Assembly (NCBI GenBank): GCA_029249355.1
Contig: JAQWHO010000070.1
Span: 1-34,956, forward strand
Reading direction: 5' to 3'
Length of the DNA: 34,956 nucleotides
Source of the DNA: Thalassotalea sp.
GTDB taxonomy: Bacteria; Pseudomonadota; Gammaproteobacteria; Enterobacterales; Alteromonadaceae
A program made the position numbers and the translations under genes. Numbering within the stretch: position 1 is the stretch's first letter; each line of letters begins with the position of its first letter. The notes beneath the pieces are model-generated. The model had not been told where the DNA came from and did no database searches. It saw nothing but the letters and a program-made list of their open reading frames with translations. Positions 18,090-26,394 of the stretch are shown here, piece after piece.

Positions 18090-18118
18090 ATTTTATCTTT
18101 GATTGTTCATATTCTGAA
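18090..18118 (-). promoter_or_regulatory. Candidate sigma-70 promoter of the symporter-GH94-gntK-CBM9 operon
   Basis: On the minus strand TTCAGA (18113-18118) and TAAAAT (18090-18095) are 17 bp apart, giving a start near 18083. The operator at 18053-18066 would then lie in the early transcribed region, a good place for a roadblock repressor. Confidence 0.45.
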
Positions 18119-18200
18119 AATAATAGATTTAAGGATGTTTAATTTATTTAATGATAACAATGCTTTGTCTTTATTGTTGAAATAATTAGTAAAATAATGA

Positions 18201-18229
18201 TTGACGATAATATGAACATAATCTAACTT
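18201..18229 (+). promoter_or_regulatory. Candidate promoter P1 of the TonB-dependent receptor gene
   Basis: TTGACG (18201-18206) and TAACTT (18224-18229) are separated by 17 bp. The perfect operator at 18232 begins just after the -10 element and so would cover the start site. Confidence 0.4.
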
Positions 18230-18231
18230 AA

Positions 18232-18245
18232 TGTAAGCGCTTACA
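18232..18245. promoter_or_regulatory. LacI-type operator, perfect palindrome
   Basis: TGTAAGCGCTTACA is a perfect 14-bp palindrome. It directly follows the P1 -10 element of the receptor gene. The same sequence recurs 66 bp further on. Confidence 0.88.
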
Positions 18246-18296
18246 GAGTGTCTCGGATTTTTTTTCCCTTACACACGGTAAAAATTTTCAATAACT

Positions 18297-18326
18297 TTGT
18301 AAGCGCTTACAAAAATATATTATAAA
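18297..18326 (+). promoter_or_regulatory. Candidate promoter P2 of the TonB-dependent receptor gene
   Basis: TTGTAA (18297-18302) and TATAAA (18321-18326) are 18 bp apart, giving a short leader of about 35 nt before the ATG. The -35 element is embedded in the operator at 18298, so repressor binding would block it. Confidence 0.5.
18298..18311. promoter_or_regulatory. LacI-type operator, perfect palindrome, receptor-proximal
   Basis: TGTAAGCGCTTACA occurs again, and here the symmetry extends outward to TTTGTAAGCGCTTACAAA (18 bp). It ends 57 bp before the receptor ATG and overlaps the P2 -35 element. Confidence 0.9.
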
Positions 18327-18368
18327 AATAGCGATAATTGTACGTAAAAAGTATCGAGGGAGAACATA

Positions 18369-21300
18369 ATGAAAACATTTAAAAAATCTCAAATAGCTAC
18401 CAGTTTATCGGTGGTTTTAGGCATGGGAGCATTGAGTTTAGTTCATGCTCCAACTGCATTTGCAGCAGAAAATGCAGAGCAAGAAATTGAAGTTATTGAA
18501 GTTACGGGTATCCGTGGTTCTTCAAAAGCAAGCATAAACGGTAAGCGCTTTGCTGATTCTCAAGTAGATGGTATTGCTGCTGAAGACATTGGTAAATTAC
18601 CTGATGTAACTATTACAGATTCACTACAACGTATTTCAGGTGTTCAAATTGAACGTGTTGCAGGTGAGGGTGGACCGGTACAAATTCGTGGTTTACCTCA
18701 AGTAGACACCACAATGAATGGTGAAACATTCTTATCCGCTACAACAATTGATACTGCTGCTGCCGATTTAGGTGATTTACCAGCACAGTTATTTGGTGGT
18801 GTTGATGTATATAAATCGGCAACCGCTGGAAACGTAGCACAAGGTATCGCCGGTTCAATTGATCTTAAAACACGCCGCCCATTTGATATGGATGAAGGTT
18901 GGACATTCGCTGGTGGTGTTGAAGCTACTCGTGGTTCAATTACCGAAGAAACAGATCCTACATTACATGGTTTAGCATCATATAATAACGGCAAAATTGG
19001 TGTATTAATTTCTGCTGTCACCCAAGAAGCTACGTTAGCAACCGATTATAATGGTCATAACGATACGTCTGAAAATGGCGGAATCGGTTGGACTCAAAAT
19101 AACCATGCTTGGGGCGAGCCAAGTGAAGGTGGTGACGTTTATACAATCGTACCTCATGGTTTTACGGCTTTTAACAAAACAGAAGAACGCGAACGTGATG
19201 CTCTACAACTTTCTGTTCAAGCTGATTTAGACGATGGTTTTGTTTTAACGGCTGATTATTTCTATACACAGCAAGACCGTTTTAACAATCGTTCTGGTTT
19301 TAACCATAACAACCGCTGGCAAACATATAACGAATACGCGTATGCAACAAATTATACAGGCGATTCGTTTACAGATGCTAATGGTAATCCTTGGAAAGCT
19401 GCTGACGCATACAAAATGAATCCTTACCGTATGCAAACATTCACACAAGTAAACGTGAATGAGGAAAAATCACAAAACTTTAACCTTCAGTTAGATTTTG
19501 ATAATGGTGGAGCGTTAACAGGTCAAGTTCGTGCAACTCATGCTCGCGCGACAGCTAAAATGCGTCATGCATATGGTGAAGGTGATTTACTTAGCATTGA
19601 TGAAGGTTCACGTGTTTTAGGCCCAGGTGGTTTTAACCCATCACAATACTGTACAAATGGCGAAGAAATCATTGGCTCTGAAGGTGGTTGTAATGCTCAG
19701 TATTCTACAGGTATTGAAGACCCTAATTTCCAATTAACATATGATGCTCGTGGTTCACATCCAGCATTTGGTGGTTTCGATCAGCAAGTACTAGGCGGAA
19801 AAGGCATGATGTCAGTTGCTGACTACATGGCTGATCTTGATTCTTACCACATTGGTGCGTTCTCTTCTGAAGGTAATACAGACGATGAAGGTAAATTATC
19901 TACATTTAGCACCAAGTGGAACTATGCATTAGATGATCATGACTTCATTACGAGCGTTGATTTTGGTGTGCGTTTTAGCAAACGTGAAGTTGACCATGAC
20001 CAATTCACTTATACTTCTACTTTTGGTAATGGTTGTGATATCGCACAGTGGAAAGCGGTTGATCAACAATACGGCCCAGATTGTGAAGGGCAAGCAGGTA
20101 CCGGTGAATATGTAACTGATGATGAAGGTAACGAAGTTTGGACTCCTTATACATTGTTAGGACCTACAGCACTTGATCAACATACTACCGTTTCTTGGCA
20201 GACTGATTTTGGTGGTGTAACGGGTATTCCAGGTATTTGGGTGATTGACCCAGAAAACTTCCGTGACCCTAAACAATGGCATAAAGATACTTTCGGCAAT
20301 GTTGCACGTACTGAAAATGGTGGTGCTACCTATGATGTTGGCTTAGATGAAATCTCGTATTTCACACAAGTTAACTTCGATTATGAAGCATTAAGCGGTA
20401 ACATTGGTCTTAAAATCATTCAAACTGATTTATTTGTTAAGCAAAACTTAGTGGGTCCTAACTTACCTCACTCAGGTTTAGGTCCAGATATCGGTGATGT
20501 GGTTACAGAACGCAGCTATACAGATGAATTATTGTCAATGAACTTAGCATATCAAGCTTCAGATGAAGTTGTGTTACGTGCAGCATACTCTGAAAACATG
20601 CAGGCATTAAATTTAAGTCAATGGGGTGCGGGTAAAACTGTAGGCTCAGTATTTAATAATGATTGTAACTGTATGCGTGTTCAAAACGGTTCATTAAATG
20701 GTAACCCTGAGCTTGACCCATGGCGTTCAGAGAACTACTCACTTTCTGCTGAGTGGTATGCTGGTGATGCATCAATGTTTTTCCTTTCAACATACGGCAT
20801 TGACATTGAAAGCTTTACTGAAGGTTCAACTATCATGATTGATGAGCCTGATTCAGATGGTGTTCGTCGTGGTCCACATCCTTTCTCTGCTAACATTCAA
20901 GGCGTTGGTGGTGATGTGTCAGGTTACGAAATTGGTGGTAAAGTTGCATTCAGTGACTTCCTAGGAGAAGACAGCATATTAGCAAATGTAGGTATGGATA
21001 TTAACTACACATATGCTGACAGCTCTCAAGAAAGTAAAGGTATTGATGGCGATGACTTACCGTTTGGCGGCATGTCGAAAGATACTTACAACGCGGTTGT
21101 ATGGTATGAAGATGATATGTTCTCAGCTCGTTTAGCATGGAACTCTCGTAGCCCACGCCTAATGTCTGGCGGTAATGCTAACACAGGTAATCAAGCACTT
21201 TATCAAGATGACTATTCGCAACTTGATTTCAATGCTACATATGACTTCAATGAAACAGTTAGCTTCTATGTTAACGGTTCAAACATTACTGAAGAAATTC

Positions 21301-21389
21301 AACAGACTTATATAGAGTTTTCTAAGCAAAAAGCTTTCCAAAACGTATATGAAGCACGTTGGACAGTAGGTGCTCGAGTATCTTTCTAA
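18369..21389 (+). CDS. TonB-dependent outer-membrane receptor (TIGR01782-like, carbohydrate type)
   Basis: The 1006-residue protein has a signal peptide (cleavage near 'AFA', residue 32-33), a TonB-box-like 'EVIEVTGIRGS' (41-51), a plug domain of roughly 55-185 ('DSQVDGIAAEDIGKLPDVTITDSLQRISGVQIER', 'VQIRGLPQ') and then a long beta-barrel ending in 'ARWTVGARVSF' with the terminal Phe of outer-membrane proteins. The plug pattern is that of the large TIGR01782-type receptors of Alteromonadales and Caulobacter, often sugar importers. Extracellular loops contain paired cysteines ('CTNGEEIIGSEGGC', 'CDIAQWKAVDQQYGPDC', 'CNC'). Two perfect LacI-type operators lie upstream. Its ligand is inferred from context to be a cello- or oxidised cello-oligosaccharide. 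No SusD-type partner is present. Confidence 0.93.
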   Translation: MKTFKKSQIATSLSVVLGMGALSLVHAPTAFAAENAEQEIEVIEVTGIRGSSKASINGKRFADSQVDGIAAEDIGKLPDVTITDSLQRISGVQIERVAGEGGPVQIRGLPQVDTTMNGETFLSATTIDTAAADLGDLPAQLFGGVDVYKSATAGNVAQGIAGSIDLKTRRPFDMDEGWTFAGGVEATRGSITEETDPTLHGLASYNNGKIGVLISAVTQEATLATDYNGHNDTSENGGIGWTQNNHAWGEPSEGGDVYTIVPHGFTAFNKTEERERDALQLSVQADLDDGFVLTADYFYTQQDRFNNRSGFNHNNRWQTYNEYAYATNYTGDSFTDANGNPWKAADAYKMNPYRMQTFTQVNVNEEKSQNFNLQLDFDNGGALTGQVRATHARATAKMRHAYGEGDLLSIDEGSRVLGPGGFNPSQYCTNGEEIIGSEGGCNAQYSTGIEDPNFQLTYDARGSHPAFGGFDQQVLGGKGMMSVADYMADLDSYHIGAFSSEGNTDDEGKLSTFSTKWNYALDDHDFITSVDFGVRFSKREVDHDQFTYTSTFGNGCDIAQWKAVDQQYGPDCEGQAGTGEYVTDDEGNEVWTPYTLLGPTALDQHTTVSWQTDFGGVTGIPGIWVIDPENFRDPKQWHKDTFGNVARTENGGATYDVGLDEISYFTQVNFDYEALSGNIGLKIIQTDLFVKQNLVGPNLPHSGLGPDIGDVVTERSYTDELLSMNLAYQASDEVVLRAAYSENMQALNLSQWGAGKTVGSVFNNDCNCMRVQNGSLNGNPELDPWRSENYSLSAEWYAGDASMFFLSTYGIDIESFTEGSTIMIDEPDSDGVRRGPHPFSANIQGVGGDVSGYEIGGKVAFSDFLGEDSILANVGMDINYTYADSSQESKGIDGDDLPFGGMSKDTYNAVVWYEDDMFSARLAWNSRSPRLMSGGNANTGNQALYQDDYSQLDFNATYDFNETVSFYVNGSNITEEIQQTYIEFSKQKAFQNVYEARWTVGARVSF

Positions 21390-21418
21390 CTCTCCCTAGA
21401 TAGTTACCTCGTTACTTA

Positions 21419-21448
21419 GAACGCCGCATTAAATGCGGCGTTTTTTTA
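21419..21448 (+). terminator. Intrinsic terminator of the TonB-dependent receptor gene
   Basis: Arms ACGCCGCAT (21421-21429) and ATGCGGCGT (21433-21441) pair perfectly around a 3-nt loop and run into a stretch of T residues, 30 bp past the receptor stop. Confidence 0.93.
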
Positions 21449-21450
21449 TT

Positions 21451-21666
21451 TCAAACCATTAGGGCATGTTGATCTTTGTAATAGTTTGTATGGTATTTAT
21501 ATAAATTATTGCGAATGTAGTGAGGTTGTAACACATCAATGTGAATTAATGCTTTGCCTCCTTTATTATTCATGACATTTTCACTATCTGCCCAAAATTG
21601 TTTATTGTGGTAAACATCAAAGAAAAGAAAGTGTTCTCGATTTCCGGTACCATTATTATTTCCTTT
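21451..21666 (-). pseudogene. Unrecognised short frame, probably a frameshifted or truncated gene remnant
   Basis: The minus strand is open for 71 codons from just after a TAG (complement of 21667-21669) to a TGA at 21451-21453. The residues look protein-like ('HFLFFDVYHNKQFWADSE', 'ALIHIDVLQPHYIRN') but the frame has no start codon near its beginning; its first Met is about residue 32. An ATG with a strong ribosome site ('agaaaggaaataata') occurs at 21653 in another frame and reads only 27 codons, as if one base had been lost or gained soon after the start. That would make the original product about 66 residues. I do not recognise the family. It is missing from the ORF track, presumably for lack of a start codon. 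Confidence 0.4.
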
Positions 21667-21810
21667 CTAATGTCTAATAAAAAACGAGGAATACAAACTA
21701 CCTAAGACTTTATTGAACATGGTTATTGTCAAAAGCTTAAAGAGTTCTGTACTGAGAATTGAAAAGCATTTAAGAGAATATGTATTGTAAATAGGGTGTG
21801 TTTTGAATAT

Positions 21811-21847
21811 AAAAAAAGCACTGATAAAGAATAATAGTGCTTTTTAT
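21811..21847 (-). terminator. Intrinsic terminator of the gluP-like gene
   Basis: Arms AAAAAGCACT (21813-21822) and AGTGCTTTTT (21836-21845) pair perfectly around a 13-nt loop. The run of A on the left gives the U-tract for minus-strand transcripts. It lies about 20 bp past the gluP-like stop. Confidence 0.75.
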
Positions 21848-21864
21848 TTTGTCATTGAGGACGG

Positions 21865-23115
21865 TTAATTCTGTTGAGGCTTATAACCTTTCAAGCCGTA
21901 GTACATGATAAATACGTAGCATACTATTGGTAAAACAAATGAGATTTGTAAACCAATTGTATCGGCTAAAAGTCCTTGTAAATAAGGAATAATTGCCCCA
22001 CCAACAATCGCTAAACATAAAATACCCGAACCTTGGCTGGTATGTTCTTTCAGGCCATTAATTGCTAATGTGAATATTGTTGGAAACATAATTGAATTGA
22101 ATAAGCCAATAGCTAGCACAGCCCACATTGCGATAGCACCAGAAGTAAAAATGGTGATTAACAATAAAACAATGGCAGCCGCGGCATTAAAAGCCAACAC
22201 TTTTCCTCCTGCTATTTTTTGCATTACTGCAGCACCAATGAATCGACCAACCATAGCGCCACCCCAGTAATAAGCGATGTATGTTGCTGCAACTGATTCT
22301 TCCATCGCGGCAATAGTAGGTTCAGCGAAAAAGTTAACAAGAAAGCTACCAATGGCCACTTCAGCGCCAACATAAACAAAAATCCCAATAGCGCCTAATA
22401 CTAAGTGACTGTATTGCCATGCACTGCCAGACACCTCAACCGTTTGAGTTGTTTGTTGATGCTCAATATTAGGTAATTTTAAGTAGGCAAAAATAGCCGC
22501 TAAAATAAGTAGCATTCCCGCTAGAAACAAATAAGGCATTTGCACTGATTCAGCTTGTTGAGCTTTTGAAACCGCTTCTGCCGCTTCGTTTAATATTAAG
22601 AGCGCACCAAAAAAAGGGGCAACTGTTGTTCCTAATGAATTGAACGCTTGTGTTAATGTTAATCGCGATGAAGCAGTCGCTGGGTTTCCTAGAATACTGA
22701 CATAAGGATTAGCCGAAACTTGTAGAACCGTGATACCACTTGCCAAAATGAATAATGCAAATAAAAATACAGGATAACTTTGCATTGATGCTGCAGGATA
22801 AAAAGTCATACAACCAAAAGCCGCAATTACTAACCCGAGCACAATACCTCTTTGATAGCCTAATCTTTTCACTAATGCGCCAGCGGGTAATGACACGATA
22901 AAATAGGCGCCAAAAAAGCAAAATTGTACGAGCATCGCTTGGCTATAAGATAAATCAAATATACCTTTTAAATGAGGAATTAAAATATCATTCAAACAGG
23001 TGATAAACCCCCACATGAAAAATAAAGAGGTGAGTGAAGTTAAGGCAAAAGTATAATTACCGTCTTGACTCTGATTGTTGTTTTCTTGCGCTACGCCAGC
23101 GATACTTGCCGCCAT
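21865..23115 (-). CDS. gluP: FucP/GluP-type MFS sugar transporter (FHS family)
   Basis: The 416-residue inner-membrane protein has about 12 hydrophobic segments and FHS-family signatures: '[30 protein letters not shown]' in helix 1 and its loop, '[17 protein letters not shown]', and '[37 protein letters not shown]'. It should import a monosaccharide such as glucose or galactose with protons or sodium. 'taggagaattt' before the ATG is a strong ribosome site. It diverges from the GH1 gene, with a LacI-type operator between them, so it is probably part of the same regulon and collects glucose released outside the cytoplasm. Substrate beyond hexose is not determinable. Confidence 0.88.
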   Translation of the reverse strand: MAASIAGVAQENNNQSQDGNYTFALTSLTSLFFMWGFITCLNDILIPHLKGIFDLSYSQAMLVQFCFFGAYFIVSLPAGALVKRLGYQRGIVLGLVIAAFGCMTFYPAASMQSYPVFLFALFILASGITVLQVSANPYVSILGNPATASSRLTLTQAFNSLGTTVAPFFGALLILNEAAEAVSKAQQAESVQMPYLFLAGMLLILAAIFAYLKLPNIEHQQTTQTVEVSGSAWQYSHLVLGAIGIFVYVGAEVAIGSFLVNFFAEPTIAAMEESVAATYIAYYWGGAMVGRFIGAAVMQKIAGGKVLAFNAAAAIVLLLITIFTSGAIAMWAVLAIGLFNSIMFPTIFTLAINGLKEHTSQGSGILCLAIVGGAIIPYLQGLLADTIGLQISFVLPIVCYVFIMYYGLKGYKPQQN

Positions 23116-23220
23116 AAATTCTCCTAATATAGTTAACTTTTTGTTTGTTTAATTATTATTCGTTAATAACTTTCTATGAGATTAGAACATAGACTATCTC
23201 ATTATTAATTAGCTGTTGAT

Positions 23221-23249
23221 CTTTTATTTGATTCAATCTAATATTACAA
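23221..23249 (-). promoter_or_regulatory. Candidate promoter of the gluP-like gene
   Basis: On the minus strand TTGTAA (23244-23249) and TAAAAG (23221-23226) are 17 bp apart. The -35 element lies next to the operator at 23252-23265. The match is modest (4 of 6 in each element). Confidence 0.35.
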
Positions 23250-23251
23250 AA

Positions 23252-23265
23252 TGTAAGCGCTTTCA
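23252..23265. promoter_or_regulatory. LacI-type operator between gluP-like and GH1 genes
   Basis: TGTAAGCGCTTTCA differs by one base from the perfect operator seen upstream of the receptor and mirrors the variant at 18053. It can serve both divergent genes. Confidence 0.8.
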
Positions 23266-23367
23266 TTTATACCACGTTAAAATAAAAGTGCAACAATTTG
23301 CATACGTATGTTTGCACCGATTTTGTAAAAGCTTTGCTTAACTGTTGAAAAGGAAACTTGAGATAAT

Positions 23368-24699
23368 ATGACTTTCTCACTACCAAAAAACTCTCCGATG
23401 CGTTCATCGTCATTTTTATACGGAGTGGCTACCGCATCATTTCAAATTGAAGGGGGAGTAGAAAATCGCTTACCTTGTATTTGGGATACTTTTTGTGCAA
23501 CAGCAGGAAAAATTGAAGACGGTTCAAATGGCGATGTAGCTTGTGATCATTTTAACCGCTGGCAAGATGATGTTGAGCTGATCAGTTCATTTGGTGTCGA
23601 CGCATATCGTTTATCTATTTCATGGCCTCGGGTGATCAAACAAGACGGTAGTGTTAATCAACAAGGCATGAGTTTTTATATCAATTTACTCGATGAATTG
23701 AATGCAAAAGGCATAAAACCTTTCGTGACTTTATATCATTGGGATTTACCACAATACCTTGAAGATAATGGTGGATGGCTAAATCGAGAAACGGCCTATA
23801 AATTTCAAGAATACACCAAACATGTTGTCAACGCTTTTGGTGACCGCGTACACGCATATGCGACACTAAATGAACCGTTCTGTAGTGCATATTTAGGCTA
23901 CGAAGCGGGTATTCATGCGCCGGGTTTAGTAGGGAAAGAATACGGGAAAAAAGCGGCACATCATTTACTTTTAGCACATGGCTTAGCCATGCAAGTGTTG
24001 AATGAATTAAGCCCAAATACCTTAAACGGTATTGTCCTAAACTTTACTCCAGGTTACGCGCTTTCTGATTCTATTGAAGACAAAGAAGCAACAAGAAAAG
24101 CCAACGAATACTTTAATTACTGGTACTCAAAGCCTGTATTTGATGGTGAATATCCTGAGCTAATAAACGAGTTACCAGCAGAGCATCGTCCAGAAATTCT
24201 TGATAATGACATGGAAGTCATATCCCAGCCGATGGACTTTTTAGGTATCAATTTTTATACCCGAGCAAGATATAAAGCGCACCCAACTGAAATGTTTGAA
24301 GAAATCATCGTTGAAGGGGTAGAGCGCACCGATATTGGTTGGGAGATCTATCCACAAGCTTTTACGGATTTATTAGTCGATTTAGATACTCGCTACGACT
24401 TACCGCCTGTTTATATTACTGAGAATGGCGCATCAATTGATGATGAAATTGAAAACGGAGTAGTGAACGATGTCCGTAGAATTGACTACTACAACAAACA
24501 CTTAAATGCGGTTAACGATGCGATAAGTAAAGGCGTTAATGTTCAAGGGTATTTTGCTTGGAGCTTAATGGACAATTTTGAGTGGGCCGAAGGCTACTTA
24601 AAACGTTTCGGCATCGTTTATGTTGATTATCAAACACAAATACGTACAGTTAAGGCAAGTGGCTTAGCGTACAAAAAGTTATTGAGTGAGCGCGATTAA
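23368..24699 (+). CDS. bglA: GH1 beta-glucosidase (cytoplasmic)
   Basis: The 443-residue protein is a full-length GH1 enzyme: 'FLYGVATASFQIEGG' near the start, the acid/base Glu169 in 'YATLNEPF', the nucleophile Glu352 in 'VYITENGAS', and 'YFAWSLMDNFEWAEGYLKRFG' at the glycone site. It has no signal peptide, so it hydrolyses beta-glucosides such as cellobiose after import, yielding glucose. The ribosome site 'aaaggaaacttgag' supports the ATG at 23368. The GPH transporter follows 54 bp downstream and the LacI regulator after that, an arrangement typical of a beta-glucoside uptake unit. GH1 is broad in specificity, so glucoside versus galactoside preference is not certain. Confidence 0.93.
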   Translation: MTFSLPKNSPMRSSSFLYGVATASFQIEGGVENRLPCIWDTFCATAGKIEDGSNGDVACDHFNRWQDDVELISSFGVDAYRLSISWPRVIKQDGSVNQQGMSFYINLLDELNAKGIKPFVTLYHWDLPQYLEDNGGWLNRETAYKFQEYTKHVVNAFGDRVHAYATLNEPFCSAYLGYEAGIHAPGLVGKEYGKKAAHHLLLAHGLAMQVLNELSPNTLNGIVLNFTPGYALSDSIEDKEATRKANEYFNYWYSKPVFDGEYPELINELPAEHRPEILDNDMEVISQPMDFLGINFYTRARYKAHPTEMFEEIIVEGVERTDIGWEIYPQAFTDLLVDLDTRYDLPPVYITENGASIDDEIENGVVNDVRRIDYYNKHLNAVNDAISKGVNVQGYFAWSLMDNFEWAEGYLKRFGIVYVDYQTQIRTVKASGLAYKKLLSERD

Positions 24700-24753
24700 T
24701 TGCCAACGAGTAAATATCTCCATTAAATAATTATAAGAAGAAGGTATAAAATA

Positions 24754-26286
24754 ATGCATAAGCTTTCGTTGTTTGAAAAAGTCGGTTACGCAACGGGTGA
24801 CGCTGCCGCAAACTTAGTATGGCGAGGTGCATTAGCTTACTTAGCGGTGTTTTATACTGACACTTTTGGCTTAACGGCTGCTGCCGCCGCCATGTTATTT
24901 TTGGTGGTGCGACTTTCTGATGGTGTTACTGACATTATCATGGGGATGATTGCTGATAGAACCGACACTAAGTGGGGCAAGTTTCGCCCATGGATTCTCT
25001 GGTCAGCGCCATTTTTAGGTTTGTTTATGGTGCTATGTTTTACCACGCCAGATCTGTCTGAAAATGGTAAATTAATTTATGCCTACGTCACATATATTGG
25101 TTTAACACTCGCTTATACCATCAATAATGTTCCTTATTCTGCTTTGATGGGCGTTATGACACCAAGTGATACTGAACGTACTAGCTTGTCAGGATTTAGA
25201 TTTGCTGGCGCTTTTGCTGGTGGTTTACTGGTTATGGGCTTTTTACCTGATTTGGTTGCCTACTTTGGCGCCGGCGACGACGCGGTAGGTTATCAATACA
25301 CTATGTACCTATTTGCTGGCTTGTTAATTGGCTTAATGGTGATCACATTCGCTTCAACTAAAGAACGTGTTACACCAAAAATTGATGAAACATCTTGTTT
25401 AAAAACAGAATTATTCGATTTATCTAAAAACCTCCCGTTTATTATTTTGCCTTTATTGGCGATGACCTTATTCTTTTATTATCGAGAACTTTACAGCGGA
25501 ATATTTTTCTTTGCGGTAATGACTGGGATGTATGTAGTGATCAAACGTTTGATCAATCAATCAACAGAAAATATGACGGGCACACAACGAGATATGGTCG
25601 ATCTATTAACCAATAAACCTTGGTTAATATTATTAGGCATGGGCTTTTTAACCATGATGTTTAACGGCATTAAATATGGCGTTATTGCCTATTATTTTAA
25701 ATATCATGTGGCGGATGAATTAATGGCCGGTAAATATTTTATCGCTTTGTTATTGGTGTCTATTCTTGGTGCATTATGTACAAGTTATTTAGCCAATAAA
25801 TTTGGCAAAATTAAATTATTTATAATCGCGTTAATTATTAGTGGCTTATTAACGGGAGCACTTTATTGGGTACCAAAAGGCGATATTGTTGTTCTTTTTT
25901 CACTCGGCTGTGCCGCTGAATTTTTTGCGGCGATGATGCCCACATTATTTTTTACCATGCTGGGCGATTCTGCTGATTATTCAGAGTGGAAAAATGGTCG
26001 TCGTGCTACGGGCTTAGTGTATTCAGCAGGCACTTTTGTGCAAAAAACAGGAGGAGGTTTTGCCGGTGCATTAGTATTGGTTGTGTTAGCAGGCTACGGC
26101 TATAACGGTATGGACCCTGCAACTATCGAAGCTTCATTGCCTGGTATGCAGTTATTGATGAGTTGGATACCTGCTGCATTTGCTTTTGCGGGCGCAGCAT
26201 TAATGTTGTTTTATCCATTAACGACTCAGCTAAACAAGCAAGTGAGTGAAGATCTTATTCAAAGAAGAAAAGCTTCTGCTCATTAA
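24754..26286 (+). CDS. GPH-family sugar:cation symporter with an extra central hydrophobic insertion
   Basis: The 510-residue protein is a paralogue of the symporter at 16639: 'EKVGYATGDAAANLVWRG', 'LSDGVTDIIMGMIADRTDTKWGKFRPWILW' and 'KNGRRATGLVYSAG' match it. It is about 60 residues longer because of an insert at about 221-280, between the two six-helix halves, containing the hydrophobic stretches 'LPFIILPLLAMTLFFYY' and 'GIFFFAVMTGMYVVI'. The insert begins with 'DLSKNLPFIIL' and the core resumes with 'DLLTNKPWLIL', which looks like a partial internal duplication. It should import the GH1 substrate through the inner membrane. It stands in the bgl operon before the lacI gene. Confidence 0.9.
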   Translation: MHKLSLFEKVGYATGDAAANLVWRGALAYLAVFYTDTFGLTAAAAAMLFLVVRLSDGVTDIIMGMIADRTDTKWGKFRPWILWSAPFLGLFMVLCFTTPDLSENGKLIYAYVTYIGLTLAYTINNVPYSALMGVMTPSDTERTSLSGFRFAGAFAGGLLVMGFLPDLVAYFGAGDDAVGYQYTMYLFAGLLIGLMVITFASTKERVTPKIDETSCLKTELFDLSKNLPFIILPLLAMTLFFYYRELYSGIFFFAVMTGMYVVIKRLINQSTENMTGTQRDMVDLLTNKPWLILLGMGFLTMMFNGIKYGVIAYYFKYHVADELMAGKYFIALLLVSILGALCTSYLANKFGKIKLFIIALIISGLLTGALYWVPKGDIVVLFSLGCAAEFFAAMMPTLFFTMLGDSADYSEWKNGRRATGLVYSAGTFVQKTGGGFAGALVLVVLAGYGYNGMDPATIEASLPGMQLLMSWIPAAFAFAGAALMLFYPLTTQLNKQVSEDLIQRRKASAH

Positions 26287-26319
26287 TTCATGTAAAATGC
26301 GGCATCCAAGATATTTAAC

Positions 26320-26357
26320 GGATAAAGATTAACGATATATATTGTTCATCTTTATCC
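26320..26357. repeat. 38-bp near-perfect palindrome upstream of lacI
   Basis: Perfect 10-bp arms GGATAAAGAT (26320-26329) and ATCTTTATCC (26348-26357) flank an AT-rich centre that is itself nearly symmetrical (AACG...TTGTT). No T-run follows. It lies between the GPH transporter stop and the lacI start, and could be an RNA hairpin that separates expression of the two, or a binding site for another regulator. It does not resemble the TGTAAGCGCTTACA operators. Confidence 0.6.
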
Positions 26358-26394
26358 AAATTACCTTTAAAGGAAATAATCCGATAGGGAAATT

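Larger units (their letters stand above)
17992..18368. other. 377-bp divergent regulatory region
   Basis: This gap separates the minus-strand symporter operon from the plus-strand receptor. It is very AT-rich and holds three LacI-type operators and at least three promoter-like pairs, described separately. The receptor ribosome site 'gagggagaac' is at its right end. I see no small gene in it. Confidence 0.8.
21390..21864. other. 475-bp gap between the receptor and the gluP-like gene
   Basis: It begins with the receptor terminator, holds a minus-strand 71-codon open frame that looks like a decayed gene (21451-21666), then about 145 bp of AT-rich sequence without a recognisable feature, and ends with the terminator of the minus-strand gluP-like gene. 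Confidence 0.7.

Noticed and set aside
18698-19021. 107-residue minus-strand ORF in the receptor gene
   Set aside because: It lies opposite the conserved plug domain, whose protein motifs explain the sequence; treated as a shadow, as are 19245..19448 and 19933..20115.
21573-21653. 27-codon ORF from the ATG with a strong ribosome site in the receptor-gluP gap
   Set aside because: The peptide looks random and the neighbouring frame is far more protein-like; better read as the broken start of the remnant at 21451-21666.
23324-23337. TGTAAAAGCTTTGC as a fifth LacI operator before GH1
   Set aside because: It has five differences from TGTAAGCGCTTACA and lacks the central CG, so the similarity may be chance.
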